Assembly (NCBI RefSeq): GCF_031846415.1
Contig: NZ_JAVRHT010000002.1
Span: 62,001 to 126,000 of the forward strand
From: Rubrivirga litoralis
Lineage (GTDB): Bacteria > Bacteroidota > Rhodothermia > Rhodothermales > Rubricoccaceae
Direction: 5' to 3'
Length of the DNA: 64,000 nucleotides
The position numbers were made by a program, and so were the translations under genes. The notes under the pieces are model-generated. The model saw nothing but the letters and a program-made list of their open reading frames with translations. It did no database searches and was not told where the DNA came from. Of this stretch, positions 46,101 through 53,975 are shown piece after piece. Within the stretch, counting starts at the first letter, position 1. Each line of letters opens with the position of its first letter.

Positions 46101-47181
46101 GTTCGAGCGAGCCACGGTCTCGGGCCGGGTGCTCGGGCCGGACGGCGCCCCCGACCCCACATTCGCCGGCGAGGTCGACGTCACGGTCTACGACGCCGCC
46201 CGCGTCGTCGACCTCCCCGAGGACACGTGCGCGCGGCGGACCGGCGGCCGGTGCTACACCGATTCCGACGACGAGGGCGTCCGCGGCGAGTACGTCGACC
46301 AGACGGCGCGGATCTACGCCGGCCGCGCGCGGGTGGAGGGCGGGGCGTTCTCGACTGAGTTCCTCGTGCCCCAGGACGTGTCCTACTCGGGCCTCCCCGC
46401 CCGCGTCGTGGCCTACGCGGCCGGCGCGGCGGCCGACGGCTCCGGCGTGACCGAACGCCCCCGCGTCTCGGCCGAGGCCGGCACGCGGCCCGACGACGGG
46501 GCCGGCCCCGAGATCCGCCTGTTCGTCGGCGACTCCACGTTCGTCGACGGCGGCGAGGCCCCGCGCGGCGCCCCGCTCGTGGCCCGGCTCTCGGACCCCA
46601 GCGGGATCAACACGGTCGGTGCCGGGGTGGGCCACGAGCTGCTCCTGACGATCGACGGCGACGCCGCCTCGGCCGTCGACGTGGGCCGGTTCTACCAAGG
46701 CGACCTGGGCACCTTCCGCTCGGGGACCGTCCGCGCCCCGCTCCCCGACCTCGCCCCGGGCGAGCACACGCTCCAGCTGACGGCCTGGGACGCGCTCAAC
46801 AACGCCTCGACGGCCGAGATCCGCGTCGTCGTGGTCGAGGAGGAGCTGGCCGTCGAGAACGTGTTCCCCTACCCGAACCCGACGGCCGGGCCGACCCGGT
46901 TCACGTTCGAGCACAACCAGCCGGCGGGGACGCCAGCCGAGCTCCAGGTCCGCATCTACACCGTCGCCGGCCGGCCCGTCCGCACGATCGACGGCGACGA
47001 GGCGCTCCCCGGCGGCGTCCTCGTCGGGCGCACCGTCCAGGTCCCGTGGGACGGGCTGGACGACGACCGCGACCGGCTCGCGACCGGGGTCTACCTGTTC
47101 CGCCTCCGCCTGGCCGCCGGCGACGCGGCCGGCGGCTCGCGCGTCGTCGAGCGCGTCGAGCGCCTCGCCATCATCCGCTAA
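43195..47181 (+). CDS. porU: Type IX secretion system sortase PorU
   Basis: 1328 residues. A signal peptide covers 1-20 (VALCALFVAVSAAAQ). An N-terminal beta domain leads to the C25 gingipain-like catalytic domain with His818 (YSGHGS) and Cys852 (VTCSVGKFD), preceded by the YLLLFGDGHYDFRG and TDDYFGLLDDDEGDW-type segments. The end (VFPYPNPTAGPTRF to LAIIR) is itself a type IX C-terminal domain, as in known PorU. PorU cleaves sorting domains from secreted cargo and attaches cargo to an anionic lipopolysaccharide or similar anchor at the cell surface. ATG at 43195 gives the signal peptide. porV follows after 41 bp, as in other T9SS genomes. Confidence 0.95.
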   Translation: MPRLVALCALFVAVSAAAQTGQTYRAAEPDGARLRVVAEDAASLTVEVTADWAAPLAEVVGRGGSPASLALLAAAGRPVLTHGVDLMTAAPPPATVVAFEGEEVRLDAATAEALAGLAQPAAEVVNVGRYRRRLVGTLAVAVLRVEGDRLIRTRRAVVRVPRPPVTAALAAARVGGAAPVTRSVLDEGTWFKIPVSQAGVYRIDAAYLRDGLGVENADLARVQVYGTGARILPAPNAAPRPRDLLEVPTLAEGGAVLFYAEGPTFADAPSWWDWVPATATEAGYWSHDISPFSRVSYYFVRVDAPAPRRLGAAAFPDWPDAAPLATVADRVFYEEDVTNWERDESGSGLDWLGPDFAQAGGQITVLQGVDPPGLGAARVSYRARVAARANPPVTITASVDGQAVATARPRRVFDLTASAERNLIEDAFMDWSVESPSSLAVTLAKAGGNAGAFAWPDWVEAVVERAPVAAGGALAFPTPGGRAGRFEVALQGFASEPEVWDVTAPDAVRRLGVRAAAGAWRVQVEATDPDRPRELYAFTAGAVRTPAGLAGGAVAVPNQNLHGVTGAPAYVVVAHPAFLDPARRLAERRRTRDGLEPVVVTTDQVYNEFAGGAPDMRAVRDYMKFLYDRVPAESAPRYLLLFGDGHYDFRGLKSPAPNYVLPYETENMFSRTDSYTSDDYFGLLDDDEGDWENDRSGRQMLDVGVGRLPVRTAQDAAAVVNKIVRYEDPATFGPWRGEFTFVADDQFPNPWDTDLHVLNADVTAEQTQARDSSVTLAKIYGPSYPLTRTARGARRPQMNEAIEEAVNRGTLVWNYSGHGSPDKLGDENYLTREMVERFDNPDRLPVFVTVTCSVGKFDIPDQQSLAEQILLRPDGGGVAMLTTVRLVYTNTDPGPDNNFGLNIELSRQMVAREPDGRPARLGDALVRTKRALVTGSINPRKFNLLGDPALRLGLPERRLDVAAPPVLTAFERATVSGRVLGPDGAPDPTFAGEVDVTVYDAARVVDLPEDTCARRTGGRCYTDSDDEGVRGEYVDQTARIYAGRARVEGGAFSTEFLVPQDVSYSGLPARVVAYAAGAAADGSGVTERPRVSAEAGTRPDDGAGPEIRLFVGDSTFVDGGEAPRGAPLVARLSDPSGINTVGAGVGHELLLTIDGDAASAVDVGRFYQGDLGTFRSGTVRAPLPDLAPGEHTLQLTAWDALNNASTAEIRVVVVEEELAVENVFPYPNPTAGPTRFTFEHNQPAGTPAELQVRIYTVAGRPVRTIDGDEALPGGVLVGRTVQVPWDGLDDDRDRLATGVYLFRLRLAAGDAAGGSRVVERVERLAIIR

Positions 47182-47222
47182 CGCCCGTTCTCCGCTTACC
47201 GCCCCGCCCGGGGCTCCTCCCC

Positions 47223-48410
47223 ATGACCCGCTCCCGCCTCACGCTCCTCGCCGTCGCCCTCGGCGCCGCGCTGGCCGCGCCGCCGGCCGACGCCCAGAAC
47301 CGCCAGGTCCTGACGACGGCCGTCCCGTTCCTCCAGATCGAGCCCGACAGCCGCGCGGCCGGCATGGGCATGACCGGCGTGGCCCTTGCCGACAACGCCT
47401 ACGCCCCGTTCTGGAACCCGGCCGGGCTCGCCGAGCAGGACGGCGCCCAGGTCTCGTTCACGTACGCCCCCTGGCTCCCGGCGCTGGGGACGGACCTCGC
47501 GTACAACTACCTCACGGGCGTCTACGGGCTGGGCTCGGCCGGCACGCTCGGCGGCCACTTTACCTACTTCGACCTGGGCGAGCAGATCGCGACCGACGAG
47601 CGGGGCGAGTCGCTGGGCACGTTCTCGTCGTACGAGATCGCCGCCGGCGTCTCCTACGGGTACCCCGTAACCGAGAACCTCTCGGTCGGGACCGGCGCCC
47701 GGTTCATCTACTCGAACCTCACGGGCGGCGCTAGCCTCGGCCCCTCGACGCCGGTCGACGCGGCCGCCTCGTTCGGGGTCGACCTGGGCGTCAAGTACAC
47801 GGCCCCCGACATCGGGCTGGGCGAGTCGTCGCGGCCCTCGGTCGCGTTCAACCTCGCCAACATGGGGCCGCGCATCTCCTACACCGAGAACAACGACTTC
47901 CCCGACGCCATCCCGACGACGCTCCGGTTCGGGGGCGCGCTCGACACCAAGATCGACGAGTTCAACCGGATCATCGTCGCCCTCGACCTCAACAAGGTCC
48001 TCGTCAACGGCGAGGTCAACGAGGAGGGCCGGCTCGAGTTCGACCCGTTCTACAAGGCCCTCTTCTCGTCGTGGGGGTCGCGCGAGGTGGCGTCCACGTT
48101 CGACCCGGAGGGACGGACGTGCGACGAGCGCCGCGAGGATCCCGAGGCCCCGCAGTGCGAGACGATCAGCGCGCTGAAGTCGCTCACGCTGGGGGCTGGG
48201 CTCGAGTACTGGTACAACGACCTGCTCGCGCTCCGCGGCGGGTACTTCTACGAGGACCCGGCCAACGGGAACCGCCAGTTCCTGACGCTGGGGACCGGCA
48301 TCCGGTACAGCCTCGTCGGCGTCGACATCTCGTACATCTACGCGCTCGAGGAGGAGTCGCCGCAGTCCAACCAGCTCCGGTTCTCGCTCCTCCTCAACAT
48401 CCCGCGCTAG
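47223..48410 (+). CDS. porV: Type IX secretion outer-membrane protein PorV
   Basis: 395 residues. Signal peptide 1-24 (LTLLAVALGAALAAPPADAQ). FLQIEPDSRAAGMGMTGVALADNAYAPFWNPAGLA is the hallmark PorV/LptO start, and the remainder is a 14-strand FadL-like barrel ending in LRFSLLLNIPR. PorV collects folded cargo at the SprA translocon and carries it to PorU. It is co-transcribed with porU by spacing. Confidence 0.95.
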   Translation: MTRSRLTLLAVALGAALAAPPADAQNRQVLTTAVPFLQIEPDSRAAGMGMTGVALADNAYAPFWNPAGLAEQDGAQVSFTYAPWLPALGTDLAYNYLTGVYGLGSAGTLGGHFTYFDLGEQIATDERGESLGTFSSYEIAAGVSYGYPVTENLSVGTGARFIYSNLTGGASLGPSTPVDAAASFGVDLGVKYTAPDIGLGESSRPSVAFNLANMGPRISYTENNDFPDAIPTTLRFGGALDTKIDEFNRIIVALDLNKVLVNGEVNEEGRLEFDPFYKALFSSWGSREVASTFDPEGRTCDERREDPEAPQCETISALKSLTLGAGLEYWYNDLLALRGGYFYEDPANGNRQFLTLGTGIRYSLVGVDISYIYALEEESPQSNQLRFSLLLNIPR

Positions 48411-48621
48411 GGGAGGGATGGGGGATGGGAGGGATGAGCAGACGGTTTTCCCTCGCCCGCCCCGCCCCTGCGTTGCAGGCCGTCCGCCGCCCCGCCCGCG
48501 TCCGTGGGCGGGGCGGTGCGCGGTTGAGGCCCCCGCCCCGCCCGCACGCGCCGCAACGGGCGGGGCGGAGCGGGGGACGCTGCGCATTCCCTCATCCCTC
48601 CATCCCCCATCCCTCCATCCC
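48411..48621 (+). repeat. Stop-to-start inverted word junction, CATCCC type (after porV)
   Basis: The base after the porV TAG begins GGGAGGGATGGGGGATGGGAGGGATGAG in two parts (48411-48437). The facing arm CTCATCCCTCCATCCC-CCATCCCTCC (48592-48621) matches its complement over about 27 bases with a single one-base indel, and it ends at the base before the DUF92 GTG. It is closely related to the element at 8005-8215. Confidence 0.9.
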
Positions 48622-49413
48622 GTGACCGCCCCGCCCCTCGTCGCGCTCGCCGCGGCCGCCGCGTTCGGAGCGGCCGCCTACGGCGCCCGCGCGCTGACGG
48701 CGGGCGGGGCGGTGGCCGGGGCGGCGCTCGGGTGGATGCTGCTGGCGTGGGGCGGGGCGGCGTGGGCGGCGCCGGCGCTGACGTTTTTCGTGCTGTCGAG
48801 CGCGCTCTCGCGGGCGGGGCGGCGGCGGAAGCGGTCGGCCGAGGCGCTCGCGGCCAAGGGCGGCCGGCGCGACGCGGCGCAGGTGGCGGCGAACGGGGGC
48901 GTGGCCGCGGCGTGCCTCGCGGCCTGGGCGGTCTGGCCCGCCGCCCCGCTCTACGGCGCCTTCGTGGGCGCCTTCGCGGCGGCGGCGGCGGACACCTGGG
49001 GGACCGAGGTCGGGACGCTCGTCGGCGGCCCGACGCGGCGGCTGGGCGTCGGCGGCCGCGTCCCGCCCGGCACCTCGGGCGGGGTGTCGGCGGCGGGCAC
49101 GGCGGGCGCCGCGGCCGGGGCGCTCTCGGTCGCGCTCGCGGCGGCCCTGGCGGCGCCGGCGCTCGGGGGCGGGGCGGCGCTGGCCGTCGCCGCGGCGGGC
49201 CTCGCGGGGGCGTTCGCGGACACGGCGCTCGGGGCGACGCTCCAGGCCCGCTTCCGCGCGCCGGACGGGTCGCTCACGGAGCGCCCGGCGGAGGCGGGGA
49301 GGGCGCTCCCGCTGGCGGCGGGGCGGCGGTGGCTGGGGAACGACGGGGTCAACCTGATCTGCACGCTCGTCGGGGCGGCGCTGGGCGCGCTGGTGGTGGG
49401 CGGGGTGGGGTAG
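48622..49413 (+). CDS. DUF92 family membrane protein
   Basis: 263 residues with six or seven hydrophobic segments, very rich in Ala/Gly. The DUF92 landmarks are RALTAGGAVAGAALGW, FFVLSSALSRAGRRRK, AAADTWGTEVG (a conserved DTxxTE-type motif), PPGTSGGVSAAG and NDGVNLICTLVGA. The family includes the plant VTE6 phytyl-phosphate kinase; bacterial function is not established, and a prenyl-phosphate kinase role is only an inference. Start is GTG at 48622, straight after the word array. Confidence 0.88.
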   Translation: MTAPPLVALAAAAAFGAAAYGARALTAGGAVAGAALGWMLLAWGGAAWAAPALTFFVLSSALSRAGRRRKRSAEALAAKGGRRDAAQVAANGGVAAACLAAWAVWPAAPLYGAFVGAFAAAAADTWGTEVGTLVGGPTRRLGVGGRVPPGTSGGVSAAGTAGAAAGALSVALAAALAAPALGGGAALAVAAAGLAGAFADTALGATLQARFRAPDGSLTERPAEAGRALPLAAGRRWLGNDGVNLICTLVGAALGALVVGGVG

Positions 49414-49590
49414 GGGAGGGGAGGGGCGCTCGGACGGGGGGGCTGGCCGCTGCCGCCCCGCCCGCGGAGCCGCCCCGCCCGCGGAGTCCGCCCCGCCCGC
49501 CGTCTCGTGGGCGGGGCGGGGCCGCGTACGGACGGGCGGGGCGGGCCGTTGGGGTGGAGCGGGTGGCCCCGCGCCGCCGAGGCCCGGCGG

Positions 49591-49600
49591 TAGCTTCCGC
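49591..49600 (+). promoter_or_regulatory. Candidate -7 promoter element TAGCTTCCGC
   Basis: It ends 26 nt before the ATG of the symporter and follows the TAGCTTC pattern. Confidence 0.45.
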
Positions 49601-49626
49601 CGACCCACCCCGCCCCCTACGCGCCC

Positions 49627-50973
49627 ATGCCCTGGTACCGGAAGCTCCACTGGCAGATCATCCTCGGCCTGCTGCTCGGGCTCGGGTTCGGCGTCGTCGC
49701 GGCGGCCGAGGGGTGGGGGCCGTTCGTGGACGCGTGGGTCCAGCCGTTCGGGACCATCTTTATCACGGCGCTCAAGCTGATCGCCGTCCCGCTCGTGCTC
49801 GCCAGCCTCATCACGGGCGTGGCCTCGCTGTCCGACCTGCGGAAGCTGTCGCGGATCGGGGGCAAGACGATCGGGATCTACATGGTCACGACGGCTATCG
49901 CCGTCACGCTGGGCGTGCTCCTGGCGGACCTGATCCAGCCGGGCAAGGCGTTCTCGCCGGCCCTCCGCGACGACCTCGTGTCCGCGTTCGGGGCCGACAG
50001 CCAGGCCCGCGTGGCCGACGCCGCGGCGGTCGGCGAGCGCGGGCCGCTCCAGTTCCTCGTCGACGCCGTGCCGGAGAACGTGTTCGCCGCCTTCGGCGAC
50101 AACGCGAACATGCTCCAGGTGGTCGTCGTGGCGCTGCTGCTGGGGATCGGGCTGGTCCAGGTGCCGAAAGAGCGGGGCGCGCCGGTGCTGGCCTTTTTCG
50201 AGGGGCTGAACGACGTGGTCATCCGGCTCGTCGACCTCGTCATGCTGCTGGCGCCCATCGGCGTGTTCGCGCTCCTGGCCGACACGATCGTGAGCGTGGC
50301 CGGCGACGACCCCGGCCGCATCCTCAGCCTGCTCTCGGGGCTCGGGTGGTACTGCTTCGTGGTCCTCCTCGGGCTCGGCCTCCACACGGTCGTCGTCTAC
50401 CCGACGCTGCTCCGGCTGTTCACGCCGATCGGGCTGAAGACGTTTTTCCAGGGGATCGGGCCGGCCCAGCTCGTCGCCTTTTCGACGTCGTCGAGCGGGG
50501 CGACGCTGCCGGTCACGATGGAGCGGTGCGAGGAGAAGCTGGGGGTGTCGGAGGAGGTCTCGTCGTTCGTGCTCCCGCTCGGGGCGACCATCAACATGGA
50601 CGGGACGGCGCTCTACCAGGCCGTCGCCACGCTGTTTATCGCCCAGGCGTTCAGCCTCGACCTGGGCCTGGGCGCCCAGGTCACGATCGTGCTGACGGCC
50701 GTGCTCGCGTCTATCGGGACGGCGGCCGTGCCCGGGGCCGGCATCATCATGCTCGTCATCATCCTGGAGGCCGTCGGCGTGCCGGCGGCCGGGATCGCCC
50801 TCATCCTGGGCGTCGACCGCATCCTCGACATGTGCCGCACGGTCGCGAACGTGACCGGCGACGCGACCGTCGCGACCGTGATCGCGGCGAGCGAGGGGCA
50901 GCTCCGCCCGCCCGACCTGTCCGAAGACCGCGACCGCGTCGTGATCACCCCGCCCCAACCCGCCGTCGCCTGA
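49627..50973 (+). CDS. Dicarboxylate/amino acid:cation symporter (DAACS family)
   Basis: 448 residues, eight membrane helices plus two re-entrant hairpins. Signature motifs are the serine-rich tip AFSTSSSGATLPVT, NMDGTALYQAVATLFIAQ and IGTAAVPGAGIIML. It imports glutamate, aspartate or C4-dicarboxylates with Na+ or H+; the exact substrate cannot be read. Its stop TGA overlaps the ATG of the next gene by one base, so the two are co-translated. Confidence 0.92.
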   Translation: MPWYRKLHWQIILGLLLGLGFGVVAAAEGWGPFVDAWVQPFGTIFITALKLIAVPLVLASLITGVASLSDLRKLSRIGGKTIGIYMVTTAIAVTLGVLLADLIQPGKAFSPALRDDLVSAFGADSQARVADAAAVGERGPLQFLVDAVPENVFAAFGDNANMLQVVVVALLLGIGLVQVPKERGAPVLAFFEGLNDVVIRLVDLVMLLAPIGVFALLADTIVSVAGDDPGRILSLLSGLGWYCFVVLLGLGLHTVVVYPTLLRLFTPIGLKTFFQGIGPAQLVAFSTSSSGATLPVTMERCEEKLGVSEEVSSFVLPLGATINMDGTALYQAVATLFIAQAFSLDLGLGAQVTIVLTAVLASIGTAAVPGAGIIMLVIILEAVGVPAAGIALILGVDRILDMCRTVANVTGDATVATVIAASEGQLRPPDLSEDRDRVVITPPQPAVA

Positions 50974-52556
50974 TGACCCGCCCCGCCCGTCTGCTCGCCC
51001 TCGTCCTTGTTGCCGCCCCGCTCGCGGGCGCTCCGTTTGCGGGCGGGGCGGCGCGTGCCCAGGCGGCGGCGGACGCCCCCGCAGAGGCGGGCGGGGCGGC
51101 GCTCGGCGCGGCCGAGCGGGCAGCGCTGGGAATCGAGACCGACGCCGGCGCCGCGCTCTACGCCCAGGGCCGGGCCGACGCGCTCGCGTTCCGCCTGGAC
51201 GACGCCCGCCGCGCGTTCCGGCGCCTCGGCGAGCTCGAGCCCCGCTCGACGGCTGGCGCCTACGGCCTCGAATCGGCCGCGCTCTGGGCCTCGCTCGCCG
51301 CCGAGGACGACGCGGCGCTCGACCGCTTCTACGTGCTCAACGACTCGCTCGCGGACCTCGCTGACCGGGCGTCGACGCCGGCGGGGCGGCTGGCCGCGGC
51401 GACGGCCCGGCTGCACCGGGCGATCGCGATGGGCCGCCAGGAGCGGTACGCGCGCGCCGGGCTCGCCTTCCGCGACGCCTGCGGCCGGTTCCGCGACCTG
51501 GACGCCGCGGTCGGGCCGGACGCCGACTTTGGGCGGGGCGTGTGCGAGGTGGCCGCGGGCGCCATCCCCCGCCAGTACCGTTTTCTGGCCCGCCTGCTCG
51601 GGTTCTCGGGGAGCGTGGCCGGCGGGCTGGAGCGCCTGGACGCGGCGGGGCGGGGCGGCGGGGCGCTGGCCGCCGAGTCCGTCATCGGACTCGCGATCTC
51701 GGACGCCACGCTCAACGAGCGCCGAGGAGGCGGGGTGGCGCGCGTCGAGGCGCTCGCGGACGCCCACCCGGACAGCCCGCTCGTGGCTTATCTGGAGGGC
51801 TACCTCCTGCTCCTCGACCGCCGCGCCGAGGACGCCGAGGCCGCCTTCCGCCGCGCCCGCGCCGCGCTCGACGCGCCGGGCGTCACCGACATCCCGCTCG
51901 TCGACGCCAACCTCGGCGTCGCGCTGTTCCGGCAGGACCGCTTCGACGAGGCCCGCGAGCTGCTAGAGGCGTTCGTGCGGACGTACCGCGGGCCGTCGCT
52001 CGTGGCGCAGTCGACGCTCATGGCCGGGATCGCGGCCGAGATGAGCGGGGACCGCCGCGGCGCCGAGGCGCTGTACCGGCGCGTCCGCGCGAGGCGCGAC
52101 TACGACTCCGACGTCTCGGCCGAGCGCGAGGCCGAGCGCCGCCTGGAGGCGCCCATGACGGCGTCGGAGCGCGCGCTCCTCCTGGGCCAGAACGCGTTCG
52201 ACGCCGGCCGCTACGAAGACGCGGTCCGCGTGCTCCAGCCCATCGTGACGGGCGCCGACCTCCCCGCCCTCGACCGCGCCGAGGCCGCCTACCGGACCGG
52301 CCGGGCCTACCAGGCGACCGAGCAGTGGGCCGACGCGCTCCGCCACTTTAAACTGGCCATCGACAACCCCGGCGACCCGCTCGCCAAGTGGGGGCCGTGG
52401 GCGCTCTACCACACGGGCGAGGTGTACGAGGCCGAGGGCCAGACGGCCGAGGCGCGCGAGGCGTACGAGGGCGTCCTCGACAACGAGACGGAGTTCGACT
52501 ACCATAAGTCGCTCGAGCAGCGGACGCGGGCGGCGCTCGAACGCCTCGGCCGCTAG
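50973..52556 (+). CDS. Secreted or periplasmic TPR protein
   Basis: 527 residues. The N-terminus LLALVLVAAPLAGAPFAGGAARAQ is a signal peptide. The mature protein is a chain of tetratricopeptide-like repeats: DALAFRLDDARRAFRRLGEL near 65, LEGYLLLLDRRAEDAEAAFRRA near 280, LFRQDRFDEARELLEAF, and RTGRAYQATEQWADALRHFKLAI then EVYEAEGQTAEAREAYEGVL near the end. The family is not recognised. The one-base overlap with the symporter gene suggests translational coupling, although a functional link is not obvious. Confidence 0.82.
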   Translation: MTRPARLLALVLVAAPLAGAPFAGGAARAQAAADAPAEAGGAALGAAERAALGIETDAGAALYAQGRADALAFRLDDARRAFRRLGELEPRSTAGAYGLESAALWASLAAEDDAALDRFYVLNDSLADLADRASTPAGRLAAATARLHRAIAMGRQERYARAGLAFRDACGRFRDLDAAVGPDADFGRGVCEVAAGAIPRQYRFLARLLGFSGSVAGGLERLDAAGRGGGALAAESVIGLAISDATLNERRGGGVARVEALADAHPDSPLVAYLEGYLLLLDRRAEDAEAAFRRARAALDAPGVTDIPLVDANLGVALFRQDRFDEARELLEAFVRTYRGPSLVAQSTLMAGIAAEMSGDRRGAEALYRRVRARRDYDSDVSAEREAERRLEAPMTASERALLLGQNAFDAGRYEDAVRVLQPIVTGADLPALDRAEAAYRTGRAYQATEQWADALRHFKLAIDNPGDPLAKWGPWALYHTGEVYEAEGQTAEAREAYEGVLDNETEFDYHKSLEQRTRAALERLGR

Positions 52557-52625
52557 GCTCCGCCGCCTGGGCGGGGCGGTCGCGCCTGGTCTCGCCCTCG
52601 CGCCCCGCGCCGCCCTCCCCGCCCG

Positions 52626-53975
52626 ATGCCGCCGACTCCGCTCACGGTCTTCCTGGTCCTGCTCGCCGCTCTGGCGGCGCCCGCGGCGGCCCAGATCACC
52701 CTGACCCCGTGCACGCTCTACGACGCGAGCGGGGTGGCGCAGGCGGGGCCGCCCCTGGACCGCCCCGCCCTGGCCGAGCGGCGCGGCGGCGCGGCGACCG
52801 TCGTGCGGACGGAGGGCGGGGCGGCCACGTTCGAGGTGACGTACACGGGCTTTACGCCGCAGGCGCAGGCGGCCTTCCAGGCGGCCGTCGACGTGTGGGC
52901 CGAGCACGTCGCCTCGCCGGTGCCGATCCGCATCGACGCGCAGTTCGAGTCGCTCGGGGCGAACGTGCTGGGCTCGGCCGGGCCGCGAATCGTCCCCGAC
53001 CCGCCCGGGGCGCCGGTCCGCAACACGTTCTACCCGACCGCGCTCGCGAACGCGCTCGCGGGGCGCGACCTGCTCCCGGGTGCGTCCGACATCGAGGCCA
53101 CGTTCAACAGCGACTTCGACCGCTTCTCGTTCGCGCTCGACGGGACCGTGCCGGCGGGGCGGTACGACTTCGTTACGGTCGTGCTCCACGAACTGGGCCA
53201 CGGGCTGGGCTTTCTCGGCTCGGGCCGCGTGGACGACGGCGCCGACGACGCCGAGTGCGCGGCGGGCACGGCCGGCGTCGGGTGCTGGGGCTACCCGGCC
53301 GCGCTCGCCGACCTCCCGCTCGTCTTCGACCGCTCGGTGGAGGACCGAGCGGGGCGGTCCTTCCTGGACCCCAGCGTCTACCCCAACCCCTCGCGCGCGC
53401 TGGGCGCGCTGCTCCAGAGCGGGGACCTGTACGTCGCCGCGCCGACCGTCGTCGCCGTCCACGGCGGGATGCGCCCCGAGGTGTGGGCGCCCGAGCCGGC
53501 CGAGGCGGGCTCGTCGTTCTCGCACTGGGACGAGGTCGCGTTCGGGGCCGGGACGCCGAACGCGCTCATGACGCCGCGCATCGGCACGGGCGAGACGTAC
53601 CGCGATCCGGGCTCGATCACCTGCGCCTTTTTCCAGGACATGGGCTGGCGCTTGGGCGCCGGGTGCACGCGGCTCACCGGAGGTGGGAGCGTGTCCGCCG
53701 CCGCCCCGCCCGCCCCGCTCGCGCTTCTCGCCGCCGGGCCGAACCCGTTCCGCGGCGCGACGGCCGTCCGCCTCCAGGTGCCGACGGCGCAGCACGTCTC
53801 GGCCGTCCTGGTGGACGCCCTCGGGCGCGACGTGCGGACGGTCTACGACGGCGCCGTCGGGGCGGGGCGGACCCGGCTCCGCGTCGACGCGGCCGGGCTC
53901 CCGGCGGGCGCCTACTGGCTCCGCGTCCAGACCGAGGCGGGCACGACCGGGCTCCCGCTCGTCCACGTCCGGTGA
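52626..53975 (+). CDS. Secreted zinc metalloprotease with type IX sorting domain (copy 1)
   Basis: 449 residues. Signal peptide 1-23 (VFLVLLAALAAPAAAQ). FEVTYTGFTPQAQAAFQAAVDVW begins a matrixin-like fold. VVLHELGHGLGFLG supplies two zinc His and the Glu, but there is no third His in the helix. A His in SSFSHWDEVAF and a Met-turn NALMTP later probably complete the site. The sorting domain runs from about 372 (AGPNPFRG) to the end (LVHVR). The protein would be exported and anchored by T9SS. It overlaps the next gene (GTGA) and is its paralogue. Confidence 0.85.
   Translation: MPPTPLTVFLVLLAALAAPAAAQITLTPCTLYDASGVAQAGPPLDRPALAERRGGAATVVRTEGGAATFEVTYTGFTPQAQAAFQAAVDVWAEHVASPVPIRIDAQFESLGANVLGSAGPRIVPDPPGAPVRNTFYPTALANALAGRDLLPGASDIEATFNSDFDRFSFALDGTVPAGRYDFVTVVLHELGHGLGFLGSGRVDDGADDAECAAGTAGVGCWGYPAALADLPLVFDRSVEDRAGRSFLDPSVYPNPSRALGALLQSGDLYVAAPTVVAVHGGMRPEVWAPEPAEAGSSFSHWDEVAFGAGTPNALMTPRIGTGETYRDPGSITCAFFQDMGWRLGAGCTRLTGGGSVSAAAPPAPLALLAAGPNPFRGATAVRLQVPTAQHVSAVLVDALGRDVRTVYDGAVGAGRTRLRVDAAGLPAGAYWLRVQTEAGTTGLPLVHVR

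Noticed and set aside
43159..46914. Very long open frame on the minus strand opposite porU
   Set aside because: It is rich in Arg/Val/Asp/Gly/His with no domain or signal, and it mirrors the third-position GC of porU. Similar antisense frames oppose the M4 protease and the 32144 kinase. They are shadows of high GC.
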